From: Atherix ibis
Lineage: Eukaryota > Arthropoda > Insecta > Diptera > Athericidae
Direction of reading: 5' to 3'
DNA: 64,000 nt
Assembly: GCA_958298945.1 (NCBI GenBank)
Contig: OY282607.1
Location: forward strand, 48,523,020-48,587,019
Positions within the stretch are counted from its first letter, which is position 1, and the number at the start of each line of letters is the position of its first letter. Made by a program: the position numbers and the translations under genes. This document shows positions 44,561 through 56,519 of this stretch, piece by piece. The notes below the pieces were generated by a model. That model did not search any database and was not told where the DNA came from. It saw nothing but the letters and a program-made list of their open reading frames with translations.

Positions 44561-46688
44561 ATTTCTTGTCTATGGTATAAGTATATAAAGCTCTGAAGTA
44601 GTACTGTTGCACATTTCTCTGAAAAAGATACTAATTGTATTGGAAATGACCGGGTAAAACAAAAAAGAATTTTTATATTTCATAGTATATCTGAAAAAGG
44701 ACGAAATTGTCATTATATTGTCTCACTCATTTTTTCTAGTATATGTCGTAGTTTCTTAGTATTAATATTTTATATATTATCATATATAATGAACAAAGTG
44801 ACTGCAAAGTTTTGCTTCATTTTATCCTTTATATACGACCTGTTGAAAAGAGTACAGATAAAAGTACGTTTACAGGATTTTAGCATCCACAAAAAATCAA
44901 TATATCAAAAATATTTAGACTTGTACAAAGTCCTAGATCCAGTCTGTGTATTTAAGTCCTTTTTATTATATACTATTTGACATTAGTTGTACAGTAATAT
45001 TTAATAATATAAGGTATAAATTTTAGAATATGTAGAGAAGTATTTTTATTTTTAATTTTCAAAACTCTTTCCTATTTTGAATTATTTGAATTAACTTTTC
45101 CCGCCATTATTTAATTAACAGCTTTCTAAAAAAATTAATGGCAACCATTGTTTTTTCTATTTGATTTATTACCATTGATTTTTTAAACAAATTCGTATGT
45201 ATTACAAAAGTAGACAAAAAACATTTTCACATTTGATTGATGGTTGATGTCACATTTTCAGCTATTCTGTCTGAAAATTAGCAAAAACTGATAATAATTT
45301 TAATTGCTATATTTATATAATAGATAAAATTATTGTTAACAAATATTTTAAGAGAAGCATGTAGTAAAGGAAAATATCAATAAAATGTGCTCATTATTAA
45401 ATTCACTAATCTTTAGGATAAAAATTATTTTATCCTAAAGATTTTTTTTACCATATATGAATATGTTTTGTAAATTCCAAAAAATATTTATGACCACTTT
45501 TAAGCTATAATTCACTTTATGGGTAATAATATAACGTTTATTGGAAATTATTCGATATACTCTCTTGTATACCATATGTTTGAGTGTATTATGTGGCGCA
45601 TTAACTCTTGATGTGTTATGATCTGAGATGAAGCGTCAAATGAGAATTTATAGCTTTTTAAAGTGTCTCATTATGCAAGCTTTCCACTAAAAATCACTAA
45701 TACGGTCCATTGAGATATTCCAGTCTAGAAAATTCGACACATACACTGCCCGACAACTGTTTGGAACTACCAATATATTTTCAAATATTTTTGTCGTTGT
45801 AAATTGCATTCGTGAGCAGATAAAGAGGAAAGCGTAGCTTTAGCAAAAGTAAAGAGGTGTTTATTTTTTTAAATTTATTGTTGAAAATTAGCTGGTACTT
45901 ATTTTTCAGCAGTTATTTTGATAGAAGGATTAGTTTATTGAAGAAGCAGTAAAACAGAAATTTAGTAATGAAAAGTTGAATAAATTGAGTAATGAAGAAA
46001 TTGGCCAAATTAAGATAATTTAAACTAAAATTTTTCACATTTAAAAAAAAGGAAATTCTTTGCCAAATATGTAGAAAAATAATATCTTGTATAGTTTTTT
46101 TTTAAATATCCGAAATATAACAAACATCAAATGGGAGAACTAAAAACAACTATAATAAAGAGAGAAAAGCGAGCCAATTTAAGGGAAGTGTCGCATTATA
46201 CCTTGAGCACAATATAGATTGCAGCACAAAAAACTTTTTGCTATTACTTTAGAGATTTAAGAAAGAACCTAAAGTATTTGGCATGGTACAATTGTATTCG
46301 TATCAGTAATATGGTCTCGGGAGGTATTTTTATTATGGTATTGAAAATCTTATTGTTCTATCGGGAAAACAAATTTAAATTCAAATCCGAGAAAATAAAT
46401 CGAAATAAAGTAAAATTAGCAAAATGGATGATGATATACAATAAAGCTTCAGTGACTGTTTGAATTTTTCCGCCCAATCTTCTAACCAAGTCGAGTGTAG
46501 TGCCATCTCTGAATTGATAGAAAGTATTCAAACTAATTTTAATAATATTCTAAAAATTCGGTGTGTTTAAATTCGAAACTGTTTGTTTAAATTAATAAAT
46601 AAAAATGTAAATCGTACTCATTATTAATAAATTAATCAAAATCATGTTTAATATTTCTTTTTTCGGAGAATTTTATTCCTTGTTTAAA
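44561..46688. other. AT-rich non-coding sequence
   Basis: Only a 16-bp hairpin at 45408-45443 stands out. Open frames at 44789 and 46278 are short and unassigned. Confidence 0.5.
45408..45443. repeat. perfect 16-bp hairpin, 4-base loop
   Basis: AATCTTTAGGATAAAA, loop ATTA, then TTTTATCCTAAAGATT. It is followed by a T run on the + strand, but sits in non-coding sequence. Confidence 0.8.
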
Positions 46689-46689
46689 T

Positions 46690-47443
46690 AAGGCTCGTGC
46701 GCTTTTTTCGGTTGAATAAAATTTGGCGCTTTTTTCGGTCTTGGCTCGTGCAGCAGCTTCCATAAACCCATGGTTCGTCAACAGTTATGATCCTCTGGAG
46801 CATATTTGGGTCGTCGCGGGCAGAGTCCAACAGCTCCTTAGCAATGTTAATGCGATGCTGTTTTTGGTCGAAATTGAGCAATTTCGATACGAATTTCGCG
46901 GCGACCCGTCTCACGACCAAATCATTGGTAAAAATGGAATGGCACGAGCCAATCGATATGTTTAAGTCTTCAGCAACTTCTCTAATGATGATTCGACGAT
47001 TGGCCAATAGTATTTTCTTTACTTCATCAATGTTTTCGTCTGTTGTTGATGTGCTCGGGCGACTGGCATGCTTTTCGTGGTTCACACCTTCTCGGCCCTC
47101 TGAGAACATTTTGTACCACCGATAAACGTTGCTTCGGTCCAAGGTAGGCTTCACCATATGCCAAAGTCAACATTCGAAATGCGTCCGCGCAATTAATTTT
47201 GTTTTTCATACAAAATTTGATACAGATTCTTTGATCCTTTTTTTGGAATGGTCAAAAATCGAAGACGAGCCAAAACACGTGCAAGCAAAACAGCTGTCAA
47301 AAATTAACTGAACATTTAAAATTTCTGAACTTTTACAACATAAATAAAAGACATGAGTACCAACATAACGCCAAAAAATCGAAAATCGAATATACGTAAC
47401 CCGCGAAAATTCAAAATTCGCGATACTTTTTGAACAGACCTCG
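46690..47443 (-). mobile_element. mariner family E, copy E3, 3'-truncated
   Basis: The 5' end is complete (CGAGGTCTGTTCAAAAAGTA on the minus strand, TA outside at 47444-47445). The transposase start ATG is AAG here. A frameshift near 47150 separates INCADAFRMLTLAYGEA from LDRSNVYRWYKMFSEGRE. The next 120 residues are open: STSTTDENIDEVKKILLANR, EVAEDLNISIGSCHSIFTND, LLNFDQKQHRINIAKELLD and LQRIITVDEPWVYG. The first Asp is present as VDEPW against family GDESW. After VYG the sequence is rearranged and the element is lost. Confidence 0.8.
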
Positions 47444-47445
47444 TA

Positions 47446-47830
47446 TAGCAACATCAAATTTCGTGTACATCGAGGAAAATACAACAAAATTACCTACCCA
47501 GTAGTTCTTTGATCTAAAATATTACCCTAAAAAAAAGGGGGATTTTGTGCGTACCATTTTCATAAGCGTGAGTATATACACACTCTGTCAAAAAAATGTC
47601 GTAATTATTTTATAGCTAAGCTTTTTTATTTAACAATATATTTTGTAATATATTTTTCAAAAAAAAAAATTATATCTGACGTAAATCAATGAATAAATTT
47701 TTACAATAATAATTCTTCTCTTCCTGTTCCTTATTTTTTAAAATTTGCTATTAGAATTATAATCTTAGAAAAATAAAATTTATAATTTCAACATTCATTC
47801 CAATACTGACAGCATAGAAATGTTTAATAT
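47446..47830. other. AT-rich non-coding sequence
   Basis: No feature recognised. Confidence 0.5.
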
Positions 47831-47832
47831 TA

Positions 47833-49074
47833 CGAGTGTCGTTCAATAAGTCTTTAAAAAAAGGTGGGAAAAAACTGTTTTTAAAAAAAAAAAATTTTAT
47901 TTTTCAACATAATATCCTTTTAGCTCTATACCGTTTTTCCAAAATTTTTATCCCGTCCAAAAAACAGGATTTCGGAAGTTCTGCAAAATACTCATCCGTT
48001 TGAGCAATGACGTGCTCGTTGGAAGTGAACCGTCGTCCGCCAAGCCATTTCTTCAGATTGGGGAAAAGAAAATAGTCACTCGGGGCCAAATCTGGTAAAT
48101 AAGCAGGATGCTGCAACAATTCCTTTCTCAATTCCACAATTTTGGCCATGGAAACAGCGCAGGTGTGCACACGCGCATTGTCCTGATGCAAGACGATTTT
48201 TTTCTTCTTCAGATGGGGGCGTTTCTCTTTAATTTCCTCGCTCAACCGTTGCAATAACGACGCGTAATACGCTCCTGTTATTGTTTTTCGTTTTTCCAAG
48301 TAGTCGATAAAAATGATGCCCTGCGACTCCCAAAAGACCGTGGCCATCACCTTGCCGGCCGATGGCCCAGTTTTTGCCTTCTTCGGAGCCCGTTCACCCT
48401 TGAAAATCCACTGTGATGACTGTCTCTTCGTTTCTGGAGTGTAGTCGTGTATCATATCGACAGGATTGCGATGAAAGAGTGCCAACATAGCCTCAGAGTC
48501 CACTACACGATTGCGCTTATTCTCCTCTGAGAGCAAACGCGGCACCCATCTTGCCGAAATTTTTTTCACAGACAATTTTTTATGCAAAATTGAAGCGACT
48601 GTACCTTGTGATATGCCCGTGGCCTCACCTAATTCGGGCACTTTAATTCGCCGATCGTTCAAAATCAGATCGTGGATTTTGTCGATGATTTCAGGAGTAG
48701 ACAGCTCAACTGGGCGTCCTGAACGATGTTCATCTTTTGTGGATGAACAACCACGTTTAAATTCATTCACCCAATTGTAAACCGTCGCAAACACAGGTGC
48801 AGATGTGCCATGAACTGCATCCAACTCGGCGTTGGTTTCTTTCGGGCTTAAGACTTTCAAATGGAGATGTTTGATGATAGCCCTAAACTCGCTTTTTTCC
48901 ATTGTTATGCACAAATAAATGTCGTTAACTTTAATCGACGATAGAAATTGACCTACGCTATGGAGAAATTTTGACAGCTTTCCTGTCGATAATGCTACTT
49001 ACAAAAAAAAAATCTGTACCGACACTATGAGCGCAATTTCTCGGATTTTCTAAGGACTTATTGAACGACCCTCG
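47833..49074 (-). mobile_element. mariner family A, copy A4
   Basis: The left end CGAGTGTCGTTCAATAAGTC and right end GGACTTATTGAACGACCCTCG are flanked by TA (47831-47832, 49075-49076). Orientation is opposite to A1-A3. Confidence 0.9.
47904..48902 (-). pseudogene. mariner family A transposase ORF lacking first catalytic Asp (A4)
   Basis: From ATG at 48902 (MEKSEFRAIIKHLHLKVL) the frame stays open for about 330 residues. Two deletions (13 and 20 bases, 33 together, so in frame) around 48455 turn the family AEFLRRYVTVDETWIHYY stretch into NPVDMIHDYTPE, removing the first Asp of DD34D. DNA-binding blocks (IHDLILNDRRIKV, GISQGTVASILH), LHQDNARVHT (second Asp) and YLPDLAPSDYFLFP (third Asp) are intact. 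A late frameshift replaces the last 10 or so residues (ILEKRYRAKRILC). It cannot catalyse transposition but would keep end binding and dimer surfaces if made. That role is inference. Confidence 0.88.
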
Positions 49075-49076
49075 TA

Positions 49077-50248
49077 TTTTGTATTTTAAAACTAAGCAGC
49101 ATATAAAAAACAGAGTTTTTTAATTTATATAAAAAGAAACATTCTATGTTAGTAAAATAAATAATGTTTTCTATTTCACTGTAAAGACAGCGGTTAAATA
49201 GAAGTACTTATACTCGTAGGAAACTCTATAAAAATAACAGAGCTTACAAAAACACTTGCATTCAAAGAACAAAATAAAATCCTTTTCCATTAAGTGGTCA
49301 TCAAATATTAAAGCGAGTTCCATTTTGTTTATAGGTCATATTCTTCTTTACTAGTCTTTAAATGAACTCCTTAGATACAAGGAACTTAAATACTCGTAAC
49401 CTATTTTGATGAATAGTATGATTCTCGAATTTTATTTATTTCAATGTGATAGCTTTACGAAAAATAAAATTCTAAATATCCTCTGGTAGATACACGTGTA
49501 TAAAAAGAAGCCGAATATTGATTTTTTTCTTTTATGGCGTACCACATAAATGTCACAGGAATTATTTTCACAAAGTATGTTTGTATCTATTTAAGATTAT
49601 TCAAAGATCAGAAAGAAATCATCAAAGTGGGTTGCCTTAGAAAAATAATTTTTGATGATTTCTTGTAAGACACTTACTATCACAATTTAAATTGTATTTA
49701 CAAACGGTACAATTTACACAAAGGAATTGGTAATAAATAGTAGGAGTTGATTGTACAGTATTTTTAATATTTAAGCAAGAACAATGCTATTTTTTTTTAT
49801 TTTTCAGGCTGACATAATTGTTAACCAAAATAATATACTATTTATACAAATATCTATAATAGTCATGAAATTTCCAACAAAAAAAACCTTTAAGGACACT
49901 GTGTTATGTGTATTATTAAATATTATATACATCATAGTACGTCCGAAAAAGTGACAAAAATCGCTATAAAGTGTCACTGGTTTTCTCTTGGTATAGGTTG
50001 TATGATTAAAACCTAGCCTATTAAAACAACTCCAAAATCCTATCAAGATTCATTTTATTTGCGAGTGAAAAAATTAACAACTTTTGTGACTTTACAACAA
50101 TCAAAATAATTGAAAATCGAGCATTGATAAAATATATTTTTTTGAAAGAAAAAAATGAATGATGAGATAAAAGCGGAACTAAGAGAAGTTTTATTGGGAG
50201 CTCTGCACCTTCGTTATTGATCATAAAATATTTGCCAGCTGTATTCAT
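49077..50248. other. AT-rich non-coding sequence
   Basis: No feature recognised. Confidence 0.5.
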
Positions 50249-50249
50249 A

Positions 50250-50830
50250 AATAATCAACGATATGGTGATAAGTGATCGGAGAGTGAAAGTGCGTGCGAA
50301 AAATCCAAATGATTTTTATCATCGATTCCTAACTGTTGATGAAAGCTGGATTCATCACTTCACAGTAGTAGGTTTTCCGTGGCGAATCAACGTAATAGAA
50401 GGTCAAGCCACAGTTTCTTGGGATGCACGCGATATAATCCGCGTCGATTAACTTCCAAAGGGCTCGCAGCATTATGCCAATTAAATGGTTCATTTCAACG
50501 ATGTTTTAAAAGAGAAGCGTCCGAACTTCACGAAAAAAATGTTTCTTTCATTAACACAATGCACGCGTGCACACTTGTGTCATAAGTTAGGAAGGATACG
50601 AATTGCTACCGCATGCATCATATTCGTCAGATTTAGTCTCCAGCGATTATTTCGTACTTCCGAATATGAAAAAATGGCTCATTGAAAAAAGATTTGACTC
50701 AAAGAATGAGGTGATTGCTGAAAGAAATGCCTATTTTAATCGTATTTTTCAGATATTATACAAAAAAAGAAAAGAATCGTTTAACTAAATGTATCGATCT
50801 GAAAGAAAACAAAATAAACTGAATTTTATG
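50250..50830 (+). mobile_element. mariner relic F (DD34D), heavily deleted
   Basis: Across frames: MVISDRRVKVR, AKNPNDFYHRFLTVDESWIHH (first Asp), then QATVSWDARDIIRVD and KGSQHYAN, FNDVLKEKRPNFTKK, and KMFLSLTQCTRAH (second Asp lost). The later frame has HASYSSDLVSSDYFVLPNMK (third Asp) and VIAERNAYF. Several internal deletions. Related to families A and B. Ends not found. Confidence 0.7.
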
Positions 50831-51712
50831 CATAAAAATGTTTTTTCTTGTCAAGGCCAGGAATTAATCATACAACCCTATCTTAGTTGCTAGAAAAAAA
50901 TAATTGAGTTTATCTCGTGCTCATTAAGTACAATTACTAAGGAAGTTATATGGATTGCGAATAGGTAATCTTATATACTATAGTTTTATAAATGTGCGTA
51001 CTGGTCAATCGGGAATGTTGTGGAAGATCATTCCAAAAATTGTTTTTGGTTATTTTGCTGAAAATCTTAAAAGATAGTTAATTTTCTTGTGGAAAGTCCT
51101 TGCTTTCTTGCAGATTGTGCCTTTACTCCACCTGTATTGGTGCGTGTTAAAATATTTTCTATTTTTTTCTATAATGCTAAGAACTACATAATCAATTAAT
51201 AAAATAAAAATTATAAAATCGTATTTCATTTAAAGTTAGTAAAAAAGAACTTCGACCAAGAACATAAAACACACCCTGTACTAACATCACTATTTCTCGA
51301 CAGCATGATTCACATTATTTCTTAATTGGATTACAACTGATATTAGAGGAGGTTTGGGTAATCAATTACTTCTAATTCAATTAACACCACAACCACGCCT
51401 AGCCATACTCAAAATTACAATAACTATGAACAATTTAATAATATACTCGTATGTAAACATTAAAAATAGACTATAGGATTAGAATACATGTAAATTTTAG
51501 TGACAACGATTGTTTAACTTTAAGTTTTATGGTTAGAAAAATTAGTATAAATCGTTGATATTCTCAAGAACCAGCATTCTTAATACAATAGTTTGATTAC
51601 TTTTGAGATATCCAAAAAGAGTTTCGAAAAGGGTTTAATCGGTGAAACATTGAATTTACAATGAATCGGACGTTCAGGTTGTGCTGCATGGTCAGCTCTT
51701 TTGCCAGACTTT
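50831..51712. other. AT-rich non-coding sequence
   Basis: No feature recognised. Confidence 0.5.
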
Positions 51713-51713
51713 A

Positions 51714-52756
51714 AGGGTAATATTATAAGTTAGTGATAAATCCAAGAGATGTAGATGACATTAGCAAAGTTTTATTATTTTTATCATCTGGCATTCTTGA
51801 AAAACATTCGTTCATTAGTTTAGTTTTGATAGCCATTGAAAAGCGACAAGATTTATATTTTTCATTAGCATGGAAAAAAGTGAATTTCAAGCTTGAAAAG
51901 TATAATAGACCCTTCACTGTTGTATGGAATAATTCCGAAGTGGTTTACTGAATTCCGTTGTGGTCGTACGAGCACAAGGGATGCTGAGCGTCCTGGACGT
52001 CCAATTCAGGTCACTATCGAAGAAATAATTAACAAAATCGTATATAGTATTTTAAAAATCGTTGAATGAAAGTTGATGAGTTAGCTGACATAGTCAACAT
52101 CTCCAAAGAAGATGTAGGCAATATTTTACAAAATCTTTGTAGATTAGAAAGCTATTGGGGCGAGATGGCTGCCGCGTTTGCTAATACCTGATTAAAAACG
52201 TATCCGCGTAACGTTTTTAAGTGAAATCCAAATGAATTTTTACGTTGAATCATACCTATTGATAAAACATGAATTCGCCATTACATTCCAGAAATCAAAG
52301 TTCAGTCAAAATAATGGAATTCTACTAGCGAACGTGCCCCGAAACAGGTAAAATGGTGCCATCGGCAGGAACAACTATGGCTACTGTTTTCTGGGATGCA
52401 ACTACTATAATCTTGACTGACTATCTTGAACAAATAAAAAAATTATAACAGGACAGTGTTGCACATCATTATTAGACCAGTTGTCCACTTTTTCCACATT
52501 TTGCTCCCTGTGACATATTTTATGTTTCCAAACATGAAGAAAGACATTAGCCGTTCAATTGTAAAGCTATAGCCGAAACTGGTGCCTATTTTACAGAGTT
52601 ATACAAATCATACCACACGGACGGTATAGAAAAGTTGGAATATAGTTGGACAAAATGAATCAAGTTCAAAGGAGATTATGCTAAAAAGTAAATAAATTTT
52701 TGTTGAATAAATTAATTCCTTATTTCATTTATCACCAACTTATCATACTGTCCTCG
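51714..52756 (+). mobile_element. mariner relic G, both ends recognisable
   Basis: The left TATAAGTTAGTGATAAAT and reversed right TGATAAGTTGGTGATAAAT ends match over about 30 bases, with the right end closing TGTCCTCG before TA. The start MEKSEFQA at 51870 is followed at once by TGA. Later, across frames: FRCGRTSTRDAERPGRPIQV-like text, VTIEEIINKI, VPSAGTTMATVFWDATTIIL, FAPCDIFYVSK and GDYAKK. Very decayed. Confidence 0.7.
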
Positions 52757-52758
52757 TA

Positions 52759-53925
52759 TACCGCTTGATTTTATTTTGTAAGAATCAATTAAGTGCTACT
52801 CTCTAATTGTATTTTATTTTATGAGGATCAGTTAAGAGCTATTCTATAAAATAGTATATGATATGTTACTTGCTTCCACATATAATTTGGTGCATGGTTA
52901 AAATGTGTCGCTTGCATTCGTGTAGGGATTTTTTTTAGATCTCAATGGCATTTCAAATTGAAAATATAATTTTCAATTATTAATTAATATAAAAAAAACT
53001 ACAATATATTTATTGAAATATAGTTTTCGAGTAACATAATAGACATAGTTTTTTACCAATATATTGTTTGTGTTATAGTTATTTGCCGATAAAATTAAAT
53101 CTATTTTTTACCCTTATAGTGTAAACTAGTCTTCGTAGATAAAATAAAAATAATTCTCTAGCTTGGATAATCGTAATTATCTTATTTTTATTTGAGTAGT
53201 AAATAAATATGGAATTCACTTTTATATTTCACAGTAAATTTTAGAATATAAATTGCACTCATTGTAATGATACTTTCTTGTTTTCTGTAGTTGTGTGTGA
53301 TCTGATCCGTTTTCTGGTATCACAAATATGACCGTTGCAGGTGTTTTCAGTAGGTTAGGCAATTTTTATATAAGAATCTTTAAGACAACCACGACTTTTC
53401 CTCAGGATCGTGGCTTAGAATTTGTAATTATTCGAATATGTGGAGGATTTTTTAAAACTACTTAAAGTCTGTTAAAATACATTAGGAAATTTATGACAAT
53501 CAAAACTTTATTATGGGAAATTTTAAATATATTATAATTATTGAAATATTTTTATTATTGGGAAAAATATAAATTACATATATCTTTCGCTTTAGGGACC
53601 TAAATTCGATTAAGATATAACAACTAAATTCGATTAAGAGTTTCTTCGATATCAACGTTTATTATTACAAAAAACATTAATTTTGATCCCCATCAAATTC
53701 ACTAACAAAAAAAAACCAAACAAAAGTACCACCGAAATGGAACGCATTTGTCTTTAAAAATAAATTAATAAATACTATTTTGTTAACAAAAAACCAAGTA
53801 CTTTTTTTTTTAAAAAACAATAAATAAGAATTTCTGAAAAGAATATATTTATTATCATAATTTATGAATTATAATTTATTAGCAGAACTTTTATTATATA
53901 GGATAATTCAAGAAGCCCACAGATT
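52759..53925. other. AT-rich non-coding sequence
   Basis: No feature recognised. Confidence 0.5.
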
Positions 53926-53929
53926 TTTC

Positions 53930-54250
53930 TTTTCTAAATAAAAAGATAATTTATATTGCGTATAATTTCGTCCTTCAGCTCTGCAATCAGACCAGGCTTA
54001 TTGTAAGAAATCTTACCTTTCACGTAGATTCAGAGAAAAAAATCCAATGATTTTGTTACTTTTCACGTAGATCTAGACAAATTGCAAGATCTTGGCGGCC
54101 ATTAGACATGGTGATTTCGTAAGGATAATACGTCCTGGGTCTTTTGTTAAAAATCGCTGAATGGTGTTATTGTAGAAAAGATCCAATTGCTGTGAACGAC
54201 GACGAATTATCGGGGCATGGGCCACACTTTTCTAATACAGCAGCTAGATT
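53930..54250 (-). mobile_element. DD41D-type relic with local duplication
   Basis: The minus strand reads WPPRSCNL, then about 27 extra bases, then LDFFLxIYVKGKISYNKPGL and IAELKDEIIRNI. This matches the third catalytic block and C-terminus of DD41D transposases. The extra bases duplicate the neighbouring TCTACGTGAAA segment. Confidence 0.6.
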
Positions 54251-54354
54251 TTGACCTAAACGACCAGTCTAAAGATATATTGTTATTCTCTAGATTTGTA
54301 GCATCCCAGATTGTATGAATGTTTCCTACAGACTTATTGCTATCTTAGTTCGTC

Positions 54355-55150
54355 TATTTTGAATGTTCAGTTAATTTTTGACAGCTGCTTTGCTTGCACG
54401 TGTTTTGGCTCGTCTTCGATTTTTGCTCAATTTCGACCAAAAACAGCATCGCATTAACATTGCTAAGGAGCTGTTGGACTCTGTGCTCGACGACCAAAAT
54501 TTGCTCCAGAGGGTCATAATTGGTGGCGAATCATGGGTTTATGGTTATGACGTGGAAACCAAAGCTCAATCATCCCAATGGAAGCTGCCGAACGAGTGAA
54601 GACCGAAAAAAGGGCGCCAAGTTCGGTCGAATGTGAAGGTTTTGCTTACAGTTTTCTTCGATTGCAGGGGCGTGGTGCATCATGAGTTCTTGCCACAGGG
54701 TAGAACCGTTAATAAGGAATATTACCTGCAAGTTATGCACAAGTTACACGAAGAACAAAAATTGGCTTTTGCTCCATGATAACGCCCCTGCTTACGCATT
54801 GTAGCTTGTGCACGAATTTTTGGCCAAAAATAACACACGAATAATGCCGCAGCCACCGTATTCCCCAGATCTGGCACCCTGTGACTTTTCCTTGTTCCCG
54901 AAACTGAGGAGCCCCATGAAAGGACGACGCTACGCTACGATTGAGGAGATAAAGACGGCATCGAAGGAGGAGCTGAACAAGATTACAAAAAATGATTTTT
55001 TGAAGTGCTTCGAGAATTCGAAAAAACGTTGGCACAAGTGTATAATATCTGGTGGGGATTACTTTGAAGGAGACAAAATAGATATTCATGAATAAATAAA
55101 TAATTTTTGAAAAAAACACAAAATTCGCGATACTTTTTGAACAGACCTCG
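54355..55150 (+). mobile_element. mariner family E, copy E4, 5'-truncated
   Basis: The 3' end TTTTTGAACAGACCTCG is complete. The 5' repeat is missing and homology starts in the 5' UTR (TTTTGAATGTTCAGTTAATT). A deletion joins the UTR to LLNFDQKQHRINIAKELLD. The first catalytic block is VIIGGESWVYG, so Asp is changed to Gly. Then VETKAQSSQWKLPNE and a stop, VLLTVFFDCRG by frame, a deletion within the RNLREAI-like region, LLHDNAP-type text with stops, PPYSPDLAPCDFSLFPKL (third Asp) and GGDYFEGDKIDIHE. Confidence 0.82.
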
Positions 55151-56430
55151 TTGTTGTTTGCCGATTCTCTCGTTTTCTACCATCCCAGATTCTATGAATT
55201 TTTTGCAGTTATTACCAACTTGTATGACTTATATAAAAATACATAAACATATAAATAAATTGAAAGCTAAAGTATCTCGAATAATTACTAAGAGGATTTG
55301 TTTACAAAAAAAATAATGCGAACCTTTAGATTCAATTAAATATAATATTATTAAAAAAATTATTTAAATATGCAATAACTACAAAATTTTCTTTCAAAAA
55401 ATCTTTTAACGAATAAAAACAGTTAGTTATAATTATTCGATCTAAAAAAAATAAAAACAGCACGCATTCGATCTAAAATTTGAACGACATTCCAAAATTT
55501 CAATTTATGTAAATTAACTTTAAAATTATAGGTTTTTTTTAATGGCATAAATATTTTCAGATAATCAATTTTTTAGGTGCTTAGTAATTTTTCGTGCATA
55601 TTGATAATAAATTTAAAAATATATTCAAATGCAGTCTGAATGCAACAATCTACTCTATCAGATATGCAATTAACAATACTTTGTCCGTTTAGTAGTACGT
55701 AACTATAGTGCTCGAAACATTTTGATAACAAGCGCTGGTTTATCTTATTCAGCCACAATTCTTATGCATATTAAGCCAAAGTACTCGAATTACGACAGCC
55801 ATCCATCCACCTTGTCTACCTTGTAGTCAAGAAACACGATCTGACTTACTTTGAATTCGCTGTACGCTTTGTTATCTTTTAATTACTGGCAGCGCTAGTC
55901 TTCGGTGGCCAGTTGGGTTTCGTTCTTCGCCAGCTTAGTATCACACGAGAGCTTTTCACCGCTTTTAAAGCGGACAAATAAGTTCGGACATAAACAAGTG
56001 TTAATTTATATATTGATCGATAGATGGCATGTTGTCTTGCTAAGAAAATAACAGCAGCAAAACAATGCCAATGGACACTAATACATTTAGTTTATGACTT
56101 TCTTAAAAAAAATTCTTGAAGTTGTCGCTGTAGAAATAATCCCCAACACCCTCTTAGTTATTTATTAAATTATTGTCCCTTACAGTAGTGGAAAATAAAA
56201 AAGAAACCGTACACATTTTCCGTAAACAATCGGCTTTTTAAAACTGTTGAACAACAAATTCAATTTTACATTTTAATGCATAATTTAGTTTTTTTTGTTT
56301 AATTCATCGCGAGACATCTGGTTGTTCTGGTGTGTTAAGTGTTACAATAATTAATATAGAAAAACCATTTCAGTTGAGTGCTTTTGAAAAGAACATTTTT
56401 ATAATATTTTATTAATTCGTGAATAGTCAA
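55151..56430. other. non-coding sequence upstream of the large host exon
   Basis: AT-rich. Moderately mixed composition from about 55770-56000 may belong to the 5' flank of the downstream gene. No TATA/initiator pair could be placed with confidence. Confidence 0.4.
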
Positions 56431-56431
56431 A

Positions 56432-56485
56432 ATGCTCTACCTTTATTGCGTACTCATACGGATGTGTAGTATGGCTTCATTGTGA
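56432..56485 (+). promoter_or_regulatory. upstream ORF 1 (17 codons)
   Basis: ATG at 56432 in an AAAATGC context opens MLYLYCVLIRMCSMASL and ends TGA at 56483-56485. The last base of that stop is the A of the next ATG. Only relevant if the transcript begins upstream. Confidence 0.35.
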
Positions 56486-56514
56486 TGAACTTTTATACTT
56501 TAAATTTGTTGTAA
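56485..56514 (+). promoter_or_regulatory. upstream ORF 2 (9 codons)
   Basis: MNFYTLNLL starts on the last base of uORF 1's stop and ends TAA at 56512-56514, five bases before the main ATG. It could modulate initiation by reinitiation. This is an inference from position only. Confidence 0.35.
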
Positions 56515-56519
56515 TAAAA

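Noticed and set aside
45408..45443. Rho-independent terminator
   Set aside because: It looks like a hairpin with T run, but lies in eukaryotic non-coding DNA without any bacterial gene nearby.
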